Origin: Bacteroidota bacterium
Lineage (GTDB): Bacteria; Bacteroidota; Bacteroidia; Bacteroidales; JAIFNL01
Assembly (NCBI GenBank): GCA_020047755.1
Contig: JAIFNL010000018.1
Coordinates: 1-47,458, forward strand
Direction of reading: 5' to 3'
DNA: 47,458 nt
In this document: piece by piece, positions 16,591 to 26,105 of the stretch
Layout of the letters: every line of letters begins with the position of its first letter
How positions within the stretch are numbered: position 1 is the stretch's first letter
The notes under the pieces: model-generated
Database searches by the model: none
What the model saw: only the letters and a program-made list of their open reading frames with translations
What the model was told of the DNA's origin: nothing
Position numbers and translations under genes: made by a program

Positions 16591-18699
16591 TTAAGCTTCC
16601 GAACTGTCTATCATGCTAATTTTTTGCTTAATTTCATCGGCTTTTTGTTTCGATGTAACAATTTGATTTTTAACATCTTGAATCAAAGCATCAGCATTTT
16701 TAGTATTTGCAAAGAAACCAATATTATTTTCGAGAGTAATAATATCATTGGTAATTTTTTGCAAAAGTTTTACTAATTTTTCTCTTTCGCCTTTCATTTT
16801 AGCTTGTCCACCGCCAGCATTGGAAAGTGTTTCAATTTTTTGCTTAAATTTAAGGCTATTTCTTTCTTTTTGATTCATGTTAATTTTGCCAAATTTAGCA
16901 TCAAGTTCTTTTCTAAAATCAGAAATTAACTGGTCTTTTTTATCAAAAGGAACATGTCCTATTTTGAGCCATTCGTTTTGCAAATCTTTCAAGGTTTGCA
17001 TTCCTTGCTCAATACTTTCAGATTCATTGAAATTTCTAATTTTTTCAATTATTTCAAGTTTCAATTTCAAATTTTCGTCTTGAACTTTGTCGATTGAGTT
17101 GAAATGTTCCGATTTTTTGTTGAAAAAATAATCGCAAGCAGCTCTAAATCTTTTCCATACAATATCCGATTGTTTGCGTGGTACAGGACCTATTTCTTTC
17201 CAGCGTTTTTGAAGAGCAATAAATTCGTCGGTAACTTTTTTCCATTCAAAACTTTCCTTCAAGCTTTCGGCTTGTACACAAAGGTCAATTTTGAGTTGCA
17301 AATTGTTGGTTTGCTCATTTTTTAAGCCATCGAAATACGTTCTTTTCTTTTGGAAAAACAAATCGCAAGCCTCTCTAAAACGTTGATAAATAGTATTGTT
17401 TTCTTTTTTAGGAGCAAAACCGATAAGCCTCCAAATTTTTTGAAGTTCAATAATTTCTTTCGATTTATCGTCCCAATCTTTTATGGAATCCATTTCAAGG
17501 GCATTGATTTCGTCAACCTTTTCGCAAATAAGAGTTTTTGCTTTTAAGTTGTTCATTTGCTCTTCTTTAAGAAGCTCAAAATGGTCTTGGTGGTTTTTAT
17601 TTATTTGAGTAGTAACTCGTTTGAAACGTTCCCAAAGTTCGTCTTTTTTCTCGGAAGGTACCGGACCTGCTTCGCGCCAAAGTTCGTGCAAATCTTGCAA
17701 GCGCTTAAAAGCTGTAACTACATTAGGTTCAAGCAATAAGCCTTCAGCATCATCGCAAAGTTTCGTTTTAGTTTCCAGATTTTTCTTTAAATCTAAATCT
17801 CTTAGAGCATTGTTAATTTTCACGTAATCATAGAACGATTCAACGCTTTTATGGTAATTGTCCCACAATTCTTTTACCGAATTTTGAGGCACAAGACCTA
17901 TTTCGCGCCATTCTTGTTGAAGCAAACGGAATTCATTGAACGTGTCGTTAAAAGCTTCTTCTTTATTGATTAAATAGTTAATTTTTTCAATAATTGCGTT
18001 CTTTTTCGCTAAATTCTCTTCCTTTTCTTTCTCTAAATTTTTAACAAATTCTGCTCTCGCATTTTTGTAAAGTTTCAGAAGTTCTTTAACTTCAAGCTCT
18101 AATTTGTCTGGCTCGGCTACAAATTGCGTTCTTTCTTCTTCAGGAAGCTCTTGATTTTTTTTATCAAATTCATCACTCAAAACTTTTAATTCAGCGTTGT
18201 GAATTTTGTAAAAAGATTGCTTGATGCCTTCCACATCGTTGCGAATAGCGTTTACATCGCCCTCAGAAATAAATTGTCTAAGTTTTTCAGCCAATTCAGA
18301 CTTTGAAAATTTTGAATAATCAACACTTTCTACCTGAATTTGTTCCTCCTCTTCTTCTAGATAATCCTCAGTTTCGGGCATAGAAACGTAAGCAGGAACC
18401 TCGGTTGCAACAATTTCATCAATCGTTTGTTTTTTCTCTTCCACTTTTTGAGTTTCTTGAGCAACAATCTTTTCTTCTTTTTTTTCTGGTTGAGATTTCG
18501 CCAATTCCGAAACATCGTAAGTTTTTCCAGTTTTAGCGGCAATTCGTTGAAGAATTTCGTCGGCAACGCTTAACTTTTTTTCACTCTTTTCAACAGAAAC
18601 TTTTGCGTCAGTTTCATTGTTAATTACTTGATCATTCAAATTTTCACTCATGAGATATAGTTTGGAATCATAATACTTTAGCTGTTTTTCAACTTGCAT
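16591..18699 (-). CDS. DUF349 repeat protein
   Basis: A 702-residue, highly charged, probably cytosolic helical protein. At least five DUF349 repeats are visible from about residue 240 on, each built around a W-K/R-x-I-G-x-V-P motif: EWREIGLVPQ, LWREAGPVPS, IWRLIGFAPK, RWKEIGPVPR and EWLKIGHVPF, followed by an R-F-R-x-A-x-D-x-F-F-type helix. The N-terminal 150 residues are acidic and low-complexity, and the C-terminus is a coiled coil. Biochemical function of the family is not established. The ATG at 18699 gives the longest form; a second ATG at 18651 (MSENLNDQ) is an equally plausible start. Short plus-strand frames inside it are shadows. Confidence 0.85.
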   Translation of the reverse strand: MQVEKQLKYYDSKLYLMSENLNDQVINNETDAKVSVEKSEKKLSVADEILQRIAAKTGKTYDVSELAKSQPEKKEEKIVAQETQKVEEKKQTIDEIVATEVPAYVSMPETEDYLEEEEEQIQVESVDYSKFSKSELAEKLRQFISEGDVNAIRNDVEGIKQSFYKIHNAELKVLSDEFDKKNQELPEEERTQFVAEPDKLELEVKELLKLYKNARAEFVKNLEKEKEENLAKKNAIIEKINYLINKEEAFNDTFNEFRLLQQEWREIGLVPQNSVKELWDNYHKSVESFYDYVKINNALRDLDLKKNLETKTKLCDDAEGLLLEPNVVTAFKRLQDLHELWREAGPVPSEKKDELWERFKRVTTQINKNHQDHFELLKEEQMNNLKAKTLICEKVDEINALEMDSIKDWDDKSKEIIELQKIWRLIGFAPKKENNTIYQRFREACDLFFQKKRTYFDGLKNEQTNNLQLKIDLCVQAESLKESFEWKKVTDEFIALQKRWKEIGPVPRKQSDIVWKRFRAACDYFFNKKSEHFNSIDKVQDENLKLKLEIIEKIRNFNESESIEQGMQTLKDLQNEWLKIGHVPFDKKDQLISDFRKELDAKFGKINMNQKERNSLKFKQKIETLSNAGGGQAKMKGEREKLVKLLQKITNDIITLENNIGFFANTKNADALIQDVKNQIVTSKQKADEIKQKISMIDSSEA

Positions 18700-19192
18700 T
18701 TTTCTTTAAAAAAAACACAAAAAACAAGCTTGCTTAGAGTTTAGTTTTAAAACTTAAAATAATAAATTAAAAAACTATGATAGCTTACAAATTTTGTTTT
18801 GTTTTGCCCTTAAAGACTTTAATTTTAATTATTAATACTATTGATATTCAAAACATTAAAACTAAAATAAATCATACAATCTCTTTTAATTTTGCAATTT
18901 TTGAAAGTACGAAAATAATTATTCTAAGAATACGCCCAAAATAATTAACCAAAAAAATAGATTAAAATTTTTATACTACCCAATTTTTAGCAAAAACAAG
19001 ATACCTAAAATAAACTAATATATTGATAATAAAAGCTTTATTAAGAATAATTTGAGTTTAACATTTGAAAAAGCAAAGGTTAAAAAAACTTTTTCGCCTC
19101 AGAAAATAAACATATTTTCTTTTTTTTATAATAGCATTTTGAAAAATGGTCAAATCTTATGATATTTGCAAAAAAACAGAATAGCAAAAGAA
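18700..19192. other. AT-rich divergent intergenic region
   Basis: About 490 bp separating the DUF349 gene from trmD. It contains a short perfect palindrome AGTTTTAAAACT (18743-18754) but no coding frame, RNA gene or consensus promoter that I can support. Confidence 0.4.
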
Positions 19193-19867
19193 ATGAGAAT
19201 AGATATTTTAACAGTAATGCCCGAATTATTAGAAAGCCCTTTCAAGCATTCTATCATGAAAAGAGCAATAGAAAAAGGCTTGGTAGATGTTCATATTCAC
19301 AACATTAGAGATTATTCACAAGACAAACACAAAAAAACCGACGATTACGCTTTCAGTGGCGAAGCTGGAATGGTTATGACCATACAACCAATTGATTCAC
19401 TGATAACTAAACTCAAAAACGAACGTAACTACGACACCATTATTTATACCTCTCCCGATGGAAAACGATTAGACCAAAAATTGGCTAATTCGTTATCTAC
19501 GTTAGAAAATATTATGATTTTATGTGGTCATTACAAAGGAATTGACCAACGAATTAGAGATTTTTTGATTGACATGGAAATTTCCATTGGCGATTACGTA
19601 CTTTCGGGCGGCGAACTTGCTGCAGCTGTAATTTCAGACAGCATCATTCGATTAATTCCGGGTGTTTTGAGCGACGAAACTTCTGCTCTATCTGACTCAT
19701 TTCAAGATGATTTGCTTGCTCCACCAGTTTATACTCGTCCGGCAGAATATAAAGGAATGAAAGTTCCAGATATTTTACTTTCGGGCAATACAAAAGCTAT
19801 TGAAAATTGGAAACTTGAACAATCGCTCGAAAGAACAAAAAGGTTGCGACCCGATTTATTAAAATAA
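19193..19867 (+). CDS. trmD: tRNA (guanine-37-N1)-methyltransferase
   Basis: Transfers a methyl group from S-adenosylmethionine to N1 of G37 in tRNAs, preventing +1 frameshifting. The 224-residue protein carries the trefoil-knot SAM site: [23 protein letters not shown] and [15 protein letters not shown], with [15 protein letters not shown] in the C-terminal half. I choose the ATG at 19193 ([11 protein letters not shown]) because it matches the family N-terminus; the longer frame opens with TTG at 19166 and adds a non-homologous tail. It is separated from its usual ribosomal neighbours (rpsP, rimM, rplS). The small lipoprotein gene follows 72 bp downstream without an obvious terminator. Confidence 0.97.
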   Translation: MRIDILTVMPELLESPFKHSIMKRAIEKGLVDVHIHNIRDYSQDKHKKTDDYAFSGEAGMVMTIQPIDSLITKLKNERNYDTIIYTSPDGKRLDQKLANSLSTLENIMILCGHYKGIDQRIRDFLIDMEISIGDYVLSGGELAAAVISDSIIRLIPGVLSDETSALSDSFQDDLLAPPVYTRPAEYKGMKVPDILLSGNTKAIENWKLEQSLERTKRLRPDLLK

Positions 19868-19939
19868 GTTTCTTCAAAAAAAAAGAAAATAGCTAAAAAG
19901 AGAAATTATTTTTATTCAAACTTCAACAATTTCAAAAAA

Positions 19940-20128
19940 ATGAAAAAAATTTTAATCCCTTTCTTATCTTTATTTTTACTTGTTGCCTGCAACAACGAAA
20001 GTGAATCCACTAAAAATGTAGATGACTTAAAATCAGAAGAATTAGACAATGAAAATGTCAATTTAGAAGAAGATTTAGGCGAATTGGAAAATGAATTAGA
20101 AGAAAACAAGGACAGTTTGAAAAAATAA
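19940..20128 (+). CDS. small acidic lipoprotein
   Basis: A 62-residue predicted lipoprotein. The leader MKKILIPFLSLFLLVAC ends in a lipobox with Cys17. The mature part is almost entirely acidic and Asn/Glu/Leu-rich (EELDNENVNLEEDLGELENE) and probably forms one amphipathic helix. Function unknown. It ends 10 bp before the convergent stop of the radical SAM gene. Confidence 0.65.
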   Translation: MKKILIPFLSLFLLVACNNESESTKNVDDLKSEELDNENVNLEEDLGELENELEENKDSLKK

Positions 20129-20137
20129 AATTTGTTT

Positions 20138-21058
20138 TCAAATTTTGTAAAATTTGCCTTGATAGGTTTTTCTTTCTTTCATGCGTTTTTCGATTTTTGC
20201 TACGATTTCAAAATTTTTCAAACCGTTCCAATTTGGGCTAATTATCATATCTCTAGGCGATTCGCTAATGAAACGCTCTATCATAATTTTGGGGTTCAAA
20301 AGCTCTAAAAAATCGATAACCAATTCAATATACTCTTGGGCAGGATAAATATTGAAAATGCTAGGATTTTCTTCAAATTGTTTTGCCATTTTTGTACCTT
20401 TAAGTATTTGTAATTGATGCAGTTTCAAAACATGAAAAGGCAAGCTCGACAGCTCAACGGCTTGTTGCAATATTTCGCTACGCGACTCGCCTGGAAGCCC
20501 CAAAATGAGGTGCACTCCAGTTTGCAAATTGTATTTTTCAGTTAGCTTCAAAGCAGTGATGGTTTCTTGATGTGTGTGCCCTCTGTTAATAAACTCAAGT
20601 GTCTTATTATTAGTCGATTCCACACCATATTCAAGCACCACAAAATAATTTTCCGACAAGCTCTTTATATATTCAAGCTTCTCATTATCAATAGCATCAG
20701 GGCGAGTTGCTATTACTAGTCCTATTACTTTCGCGTGCGAAAGAGCTTCAGAATATAAATTTCTAAGCGTTTCCAAATCGGCATACGTATTAGTATAAGC
20801 TTGAAAATAAGCTAAATACTGTTGCGTTTTGTATTTTTTCTCAAAAAAAGCAATTCCCTCATTAATTTGCTGATTTACAGATTTTTCTGGCGAACAATAA
20901 AAAGGATTAAAACTTTTATTGTAGCAATAAGTGCAACCTCCAAAGGCTTTTTTGCCATCACGATTTGGGCAAGTAAAACCGGCATCAATCGCAATTTTTT
21001 GAACTCTTTCGCTAAATTGCTGCTTAAAAAAATGATTGTAATTGTTGTATAATTGCAT
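20138..21058 (-). CDS. YhcC/TIGR01212-type radical SAM protein
   Basis: A 306-residue radical SAM enzyme. The iron-sulfur cysteines are Cys30, Cys42 and Cys45 in FTCPNRDGKKAFGGCTYCYN, the spacing of the YhcC family rather than plain CxxxCxxC. LVIATRPDAI, VLEYGVEST and GVHLILGLPGES are later core motifs. The reaction is not firmly known. Its 3' end and that of the lipoprotein gene share a stretch of alternating AAAATTTG/CAAATTTT units (20127-20156) that could form hairpins. It lies 66 bp downstream of the exosortase gene on the same strand and might be the last gene of that operon. Confidence 0.9.
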   Translation of the reverse strand: MQLYNNYNHFFKQQFSERVQKIAIDAGFTCPNRDGKKAFGGCTYCYNKSFNPFYCSPEKSVNQQINEGIAFFEKKYKTQQYLAYFQAYTNTYADLETLRNLYSEALSHAKVIGLVIATRPDAIDNEKLEYIKSLSENYFVVLEYGVESTNNKTLEFINRGHTHQETITALKLTEKYNLQTGVHLILGLPGESRSEILQQAVELSSLPFHVLKLHQLQILKGTKMAKQFEENPSIFNIYPAQEYIELVIDFLELLNPKIMIERFISESPRDMIISPNWNGLKNFEIVAKIEKRMKERKTYQGKFYKI

Positions 21059-21124
21059 TTTTGAAAATTAAAATAAAAGTATGCAAATATAACAGTTTTT
21101 TGTTATTTTCAGGAAAAATGTGCA

Positions 21125-22474
21125 TTAGTCAAACAAATTTGAGTCAATTATTTTACCAACTTGAGCTTCCAATTCTGTTTTTGATGTGCATGTTACGTTC
21201 ACAAGACGATAAGGTTTTGAGCCTAAAAACATATTCCAACGCCAATCTAACTGACTGATTGTTTTGTGTTTACCATTATCGTACCACCAAGCGGTGTATA
21301 AATTTTCGCCAGTTTTGGCTGTTAAAATTGAAAAATAAACTTTATGCGCATTTATCGAAACGATTTTTTCGGCAGAAAATTCGTAACCACTTCCTTTCCA
21401 ACAAATTATAGGCGTATGGTCTGCACCATAAAATTGAACTGATGGTTTTATATAAATAAGCGTTTTCTCATTTTTCAACTGAACAATATTTTGATTAACT
21501 ATTTCTTTATCAAATCCTTGCAACTCAATTTTCAGCGCAGATTCGTCAAAAGTATAGTTTCTAAATTCTGCTCTAAAAAAATTTAAAACTGAAAGTTGCA
21601 ACAAGATTATTAAGCTAATAATCAAATACTTATAATTATCAAAAAAAATTCTAACCTTCGATTTTTTGTCCATAGCTTCGGCTAATTCTACTTTTTCATC
21701 AATAATTATCTTCTTAAACCGAAAAACTTTTTTCGTAATAAAAAAGATAGGTAAAATCACATACAAACACAATGAAAAAACGCCCAGTAACTCATGCGTA
21801 ACAGTCTCAGGAGCAGCCTTAAAAACAACAATTCCTACAATTCGAAATAAATTGCTAATCACATTCAACAAAAAAGCAATAAATAAAATTAAAATAATCT
21901 GCCAAAAAGAAGCTACTTTGTGAGTTTCCTTTTCTATTTTTGAAATAACATAAAGAGTTAAAATAAAGCCAGTTGTGAGTAAATTTAAGCCCATACACTC
22001 AGGTGCAACTTTGTAAATTTCTTTTCCTAGAAAAATAATATTTCCCGAAAAAGAAATACCATCATAAACAAAAGCTAAAATATTGGCAGCCAACTCTGTA
22101 ATAAGCAAGCGAATAGGAAAACCAAAAGTATTGAAAAAAAATGAAGCCAAAGGAGAAAGTAAAAGCATCAAAAAAAAAGGCAAATTATTAAGCTTTCCGT
22201 AATTGATTTCGACCAAAAATAGTAGAAAAAAAGCAAAACCAAAGAAAAAAAGTGATTGAATTTTCAAAAATGGATAAAAAATAAGTAAAAAAATAGCAAA
22301 CAATCCAAAACGTGCGCTTTTTTTGTTCTCGAAACGCACATAAAGCACAAAAGGCAAAAACAAAAAAGTTATAATTTGCTGAAAATCAAAACTAAAATAA
22401 AATATCAAATTTTGATAACTCGCTAAAAAAGCTAAAAAAGCAAAAGCTATAATTTTACTAATTTTTTCCATCAT
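21125..22474 (-). CDS. xrtN: exosortase N
   Basis: A 449-residue polytopic membrane cysteine protease/transpeptidase predicted to process proteins with a PEP-CTERM-like tail. About eight hydrophobic helices precede residue 250. The exosortase triad is visible: Cys160 in APECMGLNLL, Arg211 in NLFRIVGIVVF and His227 in THELLGVFS. After a further helix (about 281-300) a periplasmic C-terminal domain has YGADHTPIICWKGSGYEF and LYTAWWYDNG, resembling the EpsI-type domain fused to or encoded beside exosortases. Size and the adjacent VIT-domain target fit the exosortase N subtype of Bacteroidota. It is 61 bp downstream of the VIT gene. Subtype assignment rests on pattern memory plus context. Confidence 0.85.
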   Translation of the reverse strand: MMEKISKIIAFAFLAFLASYQNLIFYFSFDFQQIITFLFLPFVLYVRFENKKSARFGLFAIFLLIFYPFLKIQSLFFFGFAFFLLFLVEINYGKLNNLPFFLMLLLSPLASFFFNTFGFPIRLLITELAANILAFVYDGISFSGNIIFLGKEIYKVAPECMGLNLLTTGFILTLYVISKIEKETHKVASFWQIILILFIAFLLNVISNLFRIVGIVVFKAAPETVTHELLGVFSLCLYVILPIFFITKKVFRFKKIIIDEKVELAEAMDKKSKVRIFFDNYKYLIISLIILLQLSVLNFFRAEFRNYTFDESALKIELQGFDKEIVNQNIVQLKNEKTLIYIKPSVQFYGADHTPIICWKGSGYEFSAEKIVSINAHKVYFSILTAKTGENLYTAWWYDNGKHKTISQLDWRWNMFLGSKPYRLVNVTCTSKTELEAQVGKIIDSNLFD

Positions 22475-22535
22475 TTTATATATAATGCAAGTTTTCCAAA
22501 GTTTATGCCTCAGAAAACCTGCAAATTTTTAAATA

Positions 22536-25034
22536 TTATCTACCAAAAAACTTTTTAATTGATGTGATGAGAACAACAAGTATAGACACAACAATTAAAA
22601 TCCATTCGTGCGGTTCAGGAACTCCGCCATGTCCCAAAACAGAAGCATTTCCGAGAGTATTCTGATTTTCGTCTATATCAAATCGTTCGTAATCGGCTTG
22701 CGATTCTAGCACTATCAGGCTAGAAACGGGGCTAACAATGTAAGCTTCTTCTGCTAAGGTAATTAAGTTATCTGTGATAAATTTTTCGTCGAAAAAGTTT
22801 TTACCTGCTTCTTGCACAGTTTTATTATAGGCAAACATTCGCAACAAATGGTCGGGTGCACCAGTGTTTTCAACTCCTACTACTTTCTTTATCAGCATGT
22901 TTGCTTCCGTAATCGAAACCTCATTTTCGGCAGTAGAAACCACAGGAAATTTACTATTTTTGGCTATTTTTTCTAAATCAGCCAAACTACCTTCCATATA
23001 TTCAATGGCTCTAAATTGTTTCAAAGTTTTTAAAAATGGCGAAAGTGTATTATTGAGATTAAATAAATAAATAGTTTGGCTTTTTGTAGTTAAAAATTTA
23101 GAAAGTTCTTTCATAAAATTACTTTCTTTCAAATCGGAATAGTTCGGAGAATTTTCTGTCGATTTTGAAATAACCAAAGCCGAGTTCGATTTTATTTTAT
23201 GGAATGGGAGCAAGCTGAAATTCAATGAATTAATACGCTTGAAAAGTTCATCTTTGTTTTGTTCGGAAAGTTTTATCATTTCATCAAAATACACAAAAAC
23301 TTCTTTGCCTTTAAAAAAAGACAAGACTTCATCAAATTCATCTTCCGACCATGAGCTATTGATGTCAAGAAAAATAGTATCCATCGAAATCTTTCTATTT
23401 TTGGTTTTAAGCTCCGAAAGTGAGTAAGAATTGTTTCCAAAAGAGAATGATTTGCCAGAAATAGGAAGTTTATCAAAAGAAATTGACCAATTTTCGATAT
23501 ATGAGCCGCTATATTCAAATTTATTTTGCGCTATTTCGTCAAAATAAGAAGGAATTTCTAAATTTTCCATCTTTTTATCTGCTTCAACAATCAAAATTGT
23601 GGTTTCGAGAGTCGATTCTGCTACTGGACCTTCAAAATTCACATTATCAAGTATCAATTTTCCATTTTCCAATTTAAGCGGAATTGTAACTCCTATTTTG
23701 AAACGTCTATTCTCTTGAGGTGTGCATGGGAAAACATTGACAATCAACTTATTGCCCTCTTGCCAGTGCATTACCGATGGGTCGCGAACTTCTACACCTA
23801 CAACCGTTGTGTATGCGCTATCTGCCTTATTTTTAGTGGTTAAACGCGATTTTTGCTCTTCGCCGTTTATCCAAAGCGAAAGAGAACTTGCCACAGAACC
23901 TTCTGGCAAATTAAAAGTATAAAGTGCTTCTTGCTGATTCCACTCGTATTGATTTGAATTTTTTACCGAAATAATTTTTTCGACATAAGCTAACCTAAAC
24001 TCAGGATAAATACGAATATTTGTCAATACTTCGCTAGTTTTCAAGTCTTTGCCTGTCCATAGTTTTTGAGTTGCTTTGTGCCTATTTCCAAAAAGAGTGC
24101 GTAACACCTTAATTCGCTCTTCATCACTGATTTCCAATTCCTTAGTAAGTGCAGCAGCCATTACAATAAACGGGTTGTGTAATTTTTTTTCACTAAATGA
24201 ACCCATATTAGGCGAAAAAAAATTGAAAGAAGTTCCTGAGTCGTAAACAAAATTTCCTTTCATGATTGTTTCTGTAATATTATCATTATCAATTGATTGA
24301 CTTAGCAATATCCAAGTAGGTAAATCGACCAAAGGGCGTGTAATTATTGAAGCGTTGGCAGTGTGAATCCTTTGATTAGCAGTATTATAGGCAGAAATAT
24401 AAATTATGGTTATGGCAATAGGCAAAGCAACTCCAAGGTAATATGCAAGGGTTTGCAAAAATGTTTTTCGTGCTCTAACTACCTGCACCAACAACGTAAT
24501 GAGCAGAATGATAGGCATTAACAAGTGAATAGTAAATCCAAAAAACACCAAACCAACAAAAGCAAATGGCATGGTAGGCATCAAATACAATGTAAAGTAA
24601 AGTGCTAGCATAGAGCCTATTCCCAAAAAGAAAAAATTAACTGCCGAAAAATAAGTTTGCATTGTAGGAAAAAAAATTTGCAAACCTAGCGAAATGTAAG
24701 TTGCAAAAAAAGCTATAAATAACCAAGTTGGCATTTCCGAAAACACATTTATTTCGAGATTTATAGTAAAACAACTGATAGTAAGCAAACTAAGCAGTAA
24801 AAAAAAATGCCGCACATCGAGTTTAAAAATGCGCCAACCATTTGCCACCATGTTATTTATTGTAATTGCAATGAAATAAGCAATTCCTATAAAGTAAACT
24901 ATAAAAACAATAAAGTCGTCAGAATGTTTTAGTCGTGCAAATAAATTGTACATAACTAAAGATATGGCATTTAATAAAATGCCTAAAAGTATCATCAATT
25001 GCGATTTTGAGTTTGTTGTTTCCATTTTAATCAT
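22536..25034 (-). CDS. XrtN-system VIT-domain protein with PEP-CTERM-like tail
   Basis: An 832-residue membrane protein, the likely dedicated substrate of the adjacent exosortase N. The N-terminal 230 residues carry about eight transmembrane helices. A VIT-like region follows (about 345-470; LYTFNLPEGSVASSL, then ADSAYTTVVGVEVRD), then a degenerate von Willebrand A-like region starting at TIFLDINSSWSED, where the MIDAS motif is DINSS. The C-terminus has the three-part sorting tail: PEPHEW, a hydrophobic helix (ILIVVSILVVLITSI) and basic KKFFGR. The longer frame opens with TTG inside the upstream operator, so I use the ATG at 25034; an ATG at 25025 is possible. Confidence 0.85.
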   Translation of the reverse strand: MIKMETTNSKSQLMILLGILLNAISLVMYNLFARLKHSDDFIVFIVYFIGIAYFIAITINNMVANGWRIFKLDVRHFFLLLSLLTISCFTINLEINVFSEMPTWLFIAFFATYISLGLQIFFPTMQTYFSAVNFFFLGIGSMLALYFTLYLMPTMPFAFVGLVFFGFTIHLLMPIILLITLLVQVVRARKTFLQTLAYYLGVALPIAITIIYISAYNTANQRIHTANASIITRPLVDLPTWILLSQSIDNDNITETIMKGNFVYDSGTSFNFFSPNMGSFSEKKLHNPFIVMAAALTKELEISDEERIKVLRTLFGNRHKATQKLWTGKDLKTSEVLTNIRIYPEFRLAYVEKIISVKNSNQYEWNQQEALYTFNLPEGSVASSLSLWINGEEQKSRLTTKNKADSAYTTVVGVEVRDPSVMHWQEGNKLIVNVFPCTPQENRRFKIGVTIPLKLENGKLILDNVNFEGPVAESTLETTILIVEADKKMENLEIPSYFDEIAQNKFEYSGSYIENWSISFDKLPISGKSFSFGNNSYSLSELKTKNRKISMDTIFLDINSSWSEDEFDEVLSFFKGKEVFVYFDEMIKLSEQNKDELFKRINSLNFSLLPFHKIKSNSALVISKSTENSPNYSDLKESNFMKELSKFLTTKSQTIYLFNLNNTLSPFLKTLKQFRAIEYMEGSLADLEKIAKNSKFPVVSTAENEVSITEANMLIKKVVGVENTGAPDHLLRMFAYNKTVQEAGKNFFDEKFITDNLITLAEEAYIVSPVSSLIVLESQADYERFDIDENQNTLGNASVLGHGGVPEPHEWILIVVSILVVLITSIKKFFGR

Positions 25035-25054
25035 TTTTTTTAGTTTATTTATTA

Positions 25055-25083
25055 AAAGTACTTTGAAATACAAAGCAAAAATA
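25055..25083 (-). promoter_or_regulatory. palindromic operator copy 1, upstream of the VIT gene
   Basis: CTTTG (25061-25065), spacer AAATA and CAAAG (25071-25075) form a palindrome inside a stretch of about 30 bp nearly identical to that at 26106-26136 (AAAGTACTTTGAA, then CAAAGC and an A-rich end). It lies 26 bp before the chosen ATG. On the minus strand TATTTTTG (25083-25076) is a possible -7, but no -33 is evident. Confidence 0.6.
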
Positions 25084-25092
25084 GAAAAAAAA

Positions 25093-25410
25093 TTAGTCTC
25101 GTTTTTTTACAACTTCTTGTGTATTAGACAAAAGCTTGTTTAAATTCTCTAAATGCAAATTAAATTCGTTGCGACCTAACAGGCTAGCCCTGTAAGAAGT
25201 TTTAGGCTTTTTACCAACAAATTGCTTACGAACTTCCATATATTCTTCTGATTCCAAAGCTTTTAGATGGCTTGCTAAATTTCCATCGCTCACTTCGAGA
25301 AGCTCTTTGAGTGCCAAAAAATCGACCCAATCATTGACCATCAAAATAGACATAATGCCAAGCCTGATACGACTTTCAAACATTTTATTCAAATTAGCGA
25401 TTATATTCAT
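25093..25410 (-). CDS. winged-helix transcriptional regulator
   Basis: A 105-residue DNA-binding protein of the small winged-helix (HTH_34-like, MarR/ArsR-fold) type. Residues about 10-80 show the fold: FESRIRLGIMSILMV (helix 1), WVDFLALKELLEVSDGNLASHLKALESEEY (helix-turn-helix with recognition helix NLASHLKAL), and a wing with KQFVGKKPKTSYRASLLG. No metal site or ligand domain is visible. It lies between a six-helix membrane protein and the VIT gene, with near-identical palindromes upstream of both, so it most likely represses its own operon. The signal that would relieve it is unknown. Confidence 0.85.
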   Translation of the reverse strand: MNIIANLNKMFESRIRLGIMSILMVNDWVDFLALKELLEVSDGNLASHLKALESEEYMEVRKQFVGKKPKTSYRASLLGRNEFNLHLENLNKLLSNTQEVVKKRD

Positions 25411-25446
25411 GGCAAGAAATTAAAAATTACGAACTAGTAAAAAAGC

Positions 25447-26088
25447 TTAATTTCTTTCGTACTTAAAATACATCAACGTGCCATAAATAATATGCAGTAC
25501 ACCAAAACCTACAGCCCAAAAAAACAGCCCATAACCAATAAAAAACACGGCAATTAGCCCCAAAAAAATTTCTAAAATTCCCAAGGCTCGCACATCATTT
25601 AATGTGTAATGGCTTGCATTGACAAGAGCTAATCCGTAGAAAATGAGAGTAATAGCAGGCAAAATTGCCACTTCGCCATGATAAAGAAGTATCAAACCAA
25701 ACAATCCGCCAGCCACTAATGGAATAAACAAATTGATTAACAAGCGTTTAAATGTATTATCCCATATTTTATCGCCTCTGCGCTTTGCCTTGCGCCAAGT
25801 AAAATAAAATCCAAAGCTCAAAGCCAAAAGTAAAACGCTTAGAGCATCGGTAAAAACAAACAATAAAAATTGATTACGAGTTTGAGAATCAGCAAAATAA
25901 ATCATATCTTGGGTTTCGCCATAATAAAAGGAGTAATCAAAATACACATAAGCAGCCATTGCACCAAAAAGTGCAAAAACGCCAATAAATACGCCAGACA
26001 ATCCACTTAATGACAAAAATCGTGTCGATTTTTCCATTAACGACCGAATTTGCTTCAAATCACTGAGATGTTGTTCTTTTTGAGTCAT
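25447..26088 (-). CDS. six-helix membrane protein paired with the regulator
   Basis: A 213-residue integral membrane protein with a short cytoplasmic N-terminal helix (MTQKEQHLSDLKQIRSLMEK) and about six transmembrane segments (for example LSGVFIGVFALFGAMAAYVYF, DALSVLLLALSFGFYF, LGLIAVFFIGYGLFFWAVGF). No enzymatic motif is seen. Such proteins commonly travel with small winged-helix regulators in Bacteroidota, possibly sensing membrane state; that role is inference. The start is the ATG at 26088, because the longer TTG-initiated frame begins inside the operator and upstream of the predicted transcription start. The stop is 36 bp before the regulator. Confidence 0.75.
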   Translation of the reverse strand: MTQKEQHLSDLKQIRSLMEKSTRFLSLSGLSGVFIGVFALFGAMAAYVYFDYSFYYGETQDMIYFADSQTRNQFLLFVFTDALSVLLLALSFGFYFTWRKAKRRGDKIWDNTFKRLLINLFIPLVAGGLFGLILLYHGEVAILPAITLIFYGLALVNASHYTLNDVRALGILEIFLGLIAVFFIGYGLFFWAVGFGVLHIIYGTLMYFKYERN

Positions 26089-26105
26089 TTTGCGCTGTAT
26101 AAAAT

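Noticed and set aside
20127-20156. Alternating AAAATTTG/CAAATTTT units read as a terminator or repeat element
   Set aside because: Entirely AT-rich apart from single G/C positions and partly coding for the radical SAM C-terminus; too weak to call.
25035-25073. Upstream TTG start of the VIT gene
   Set aside because: It lies inside the palindromic operator, which should not be coding.
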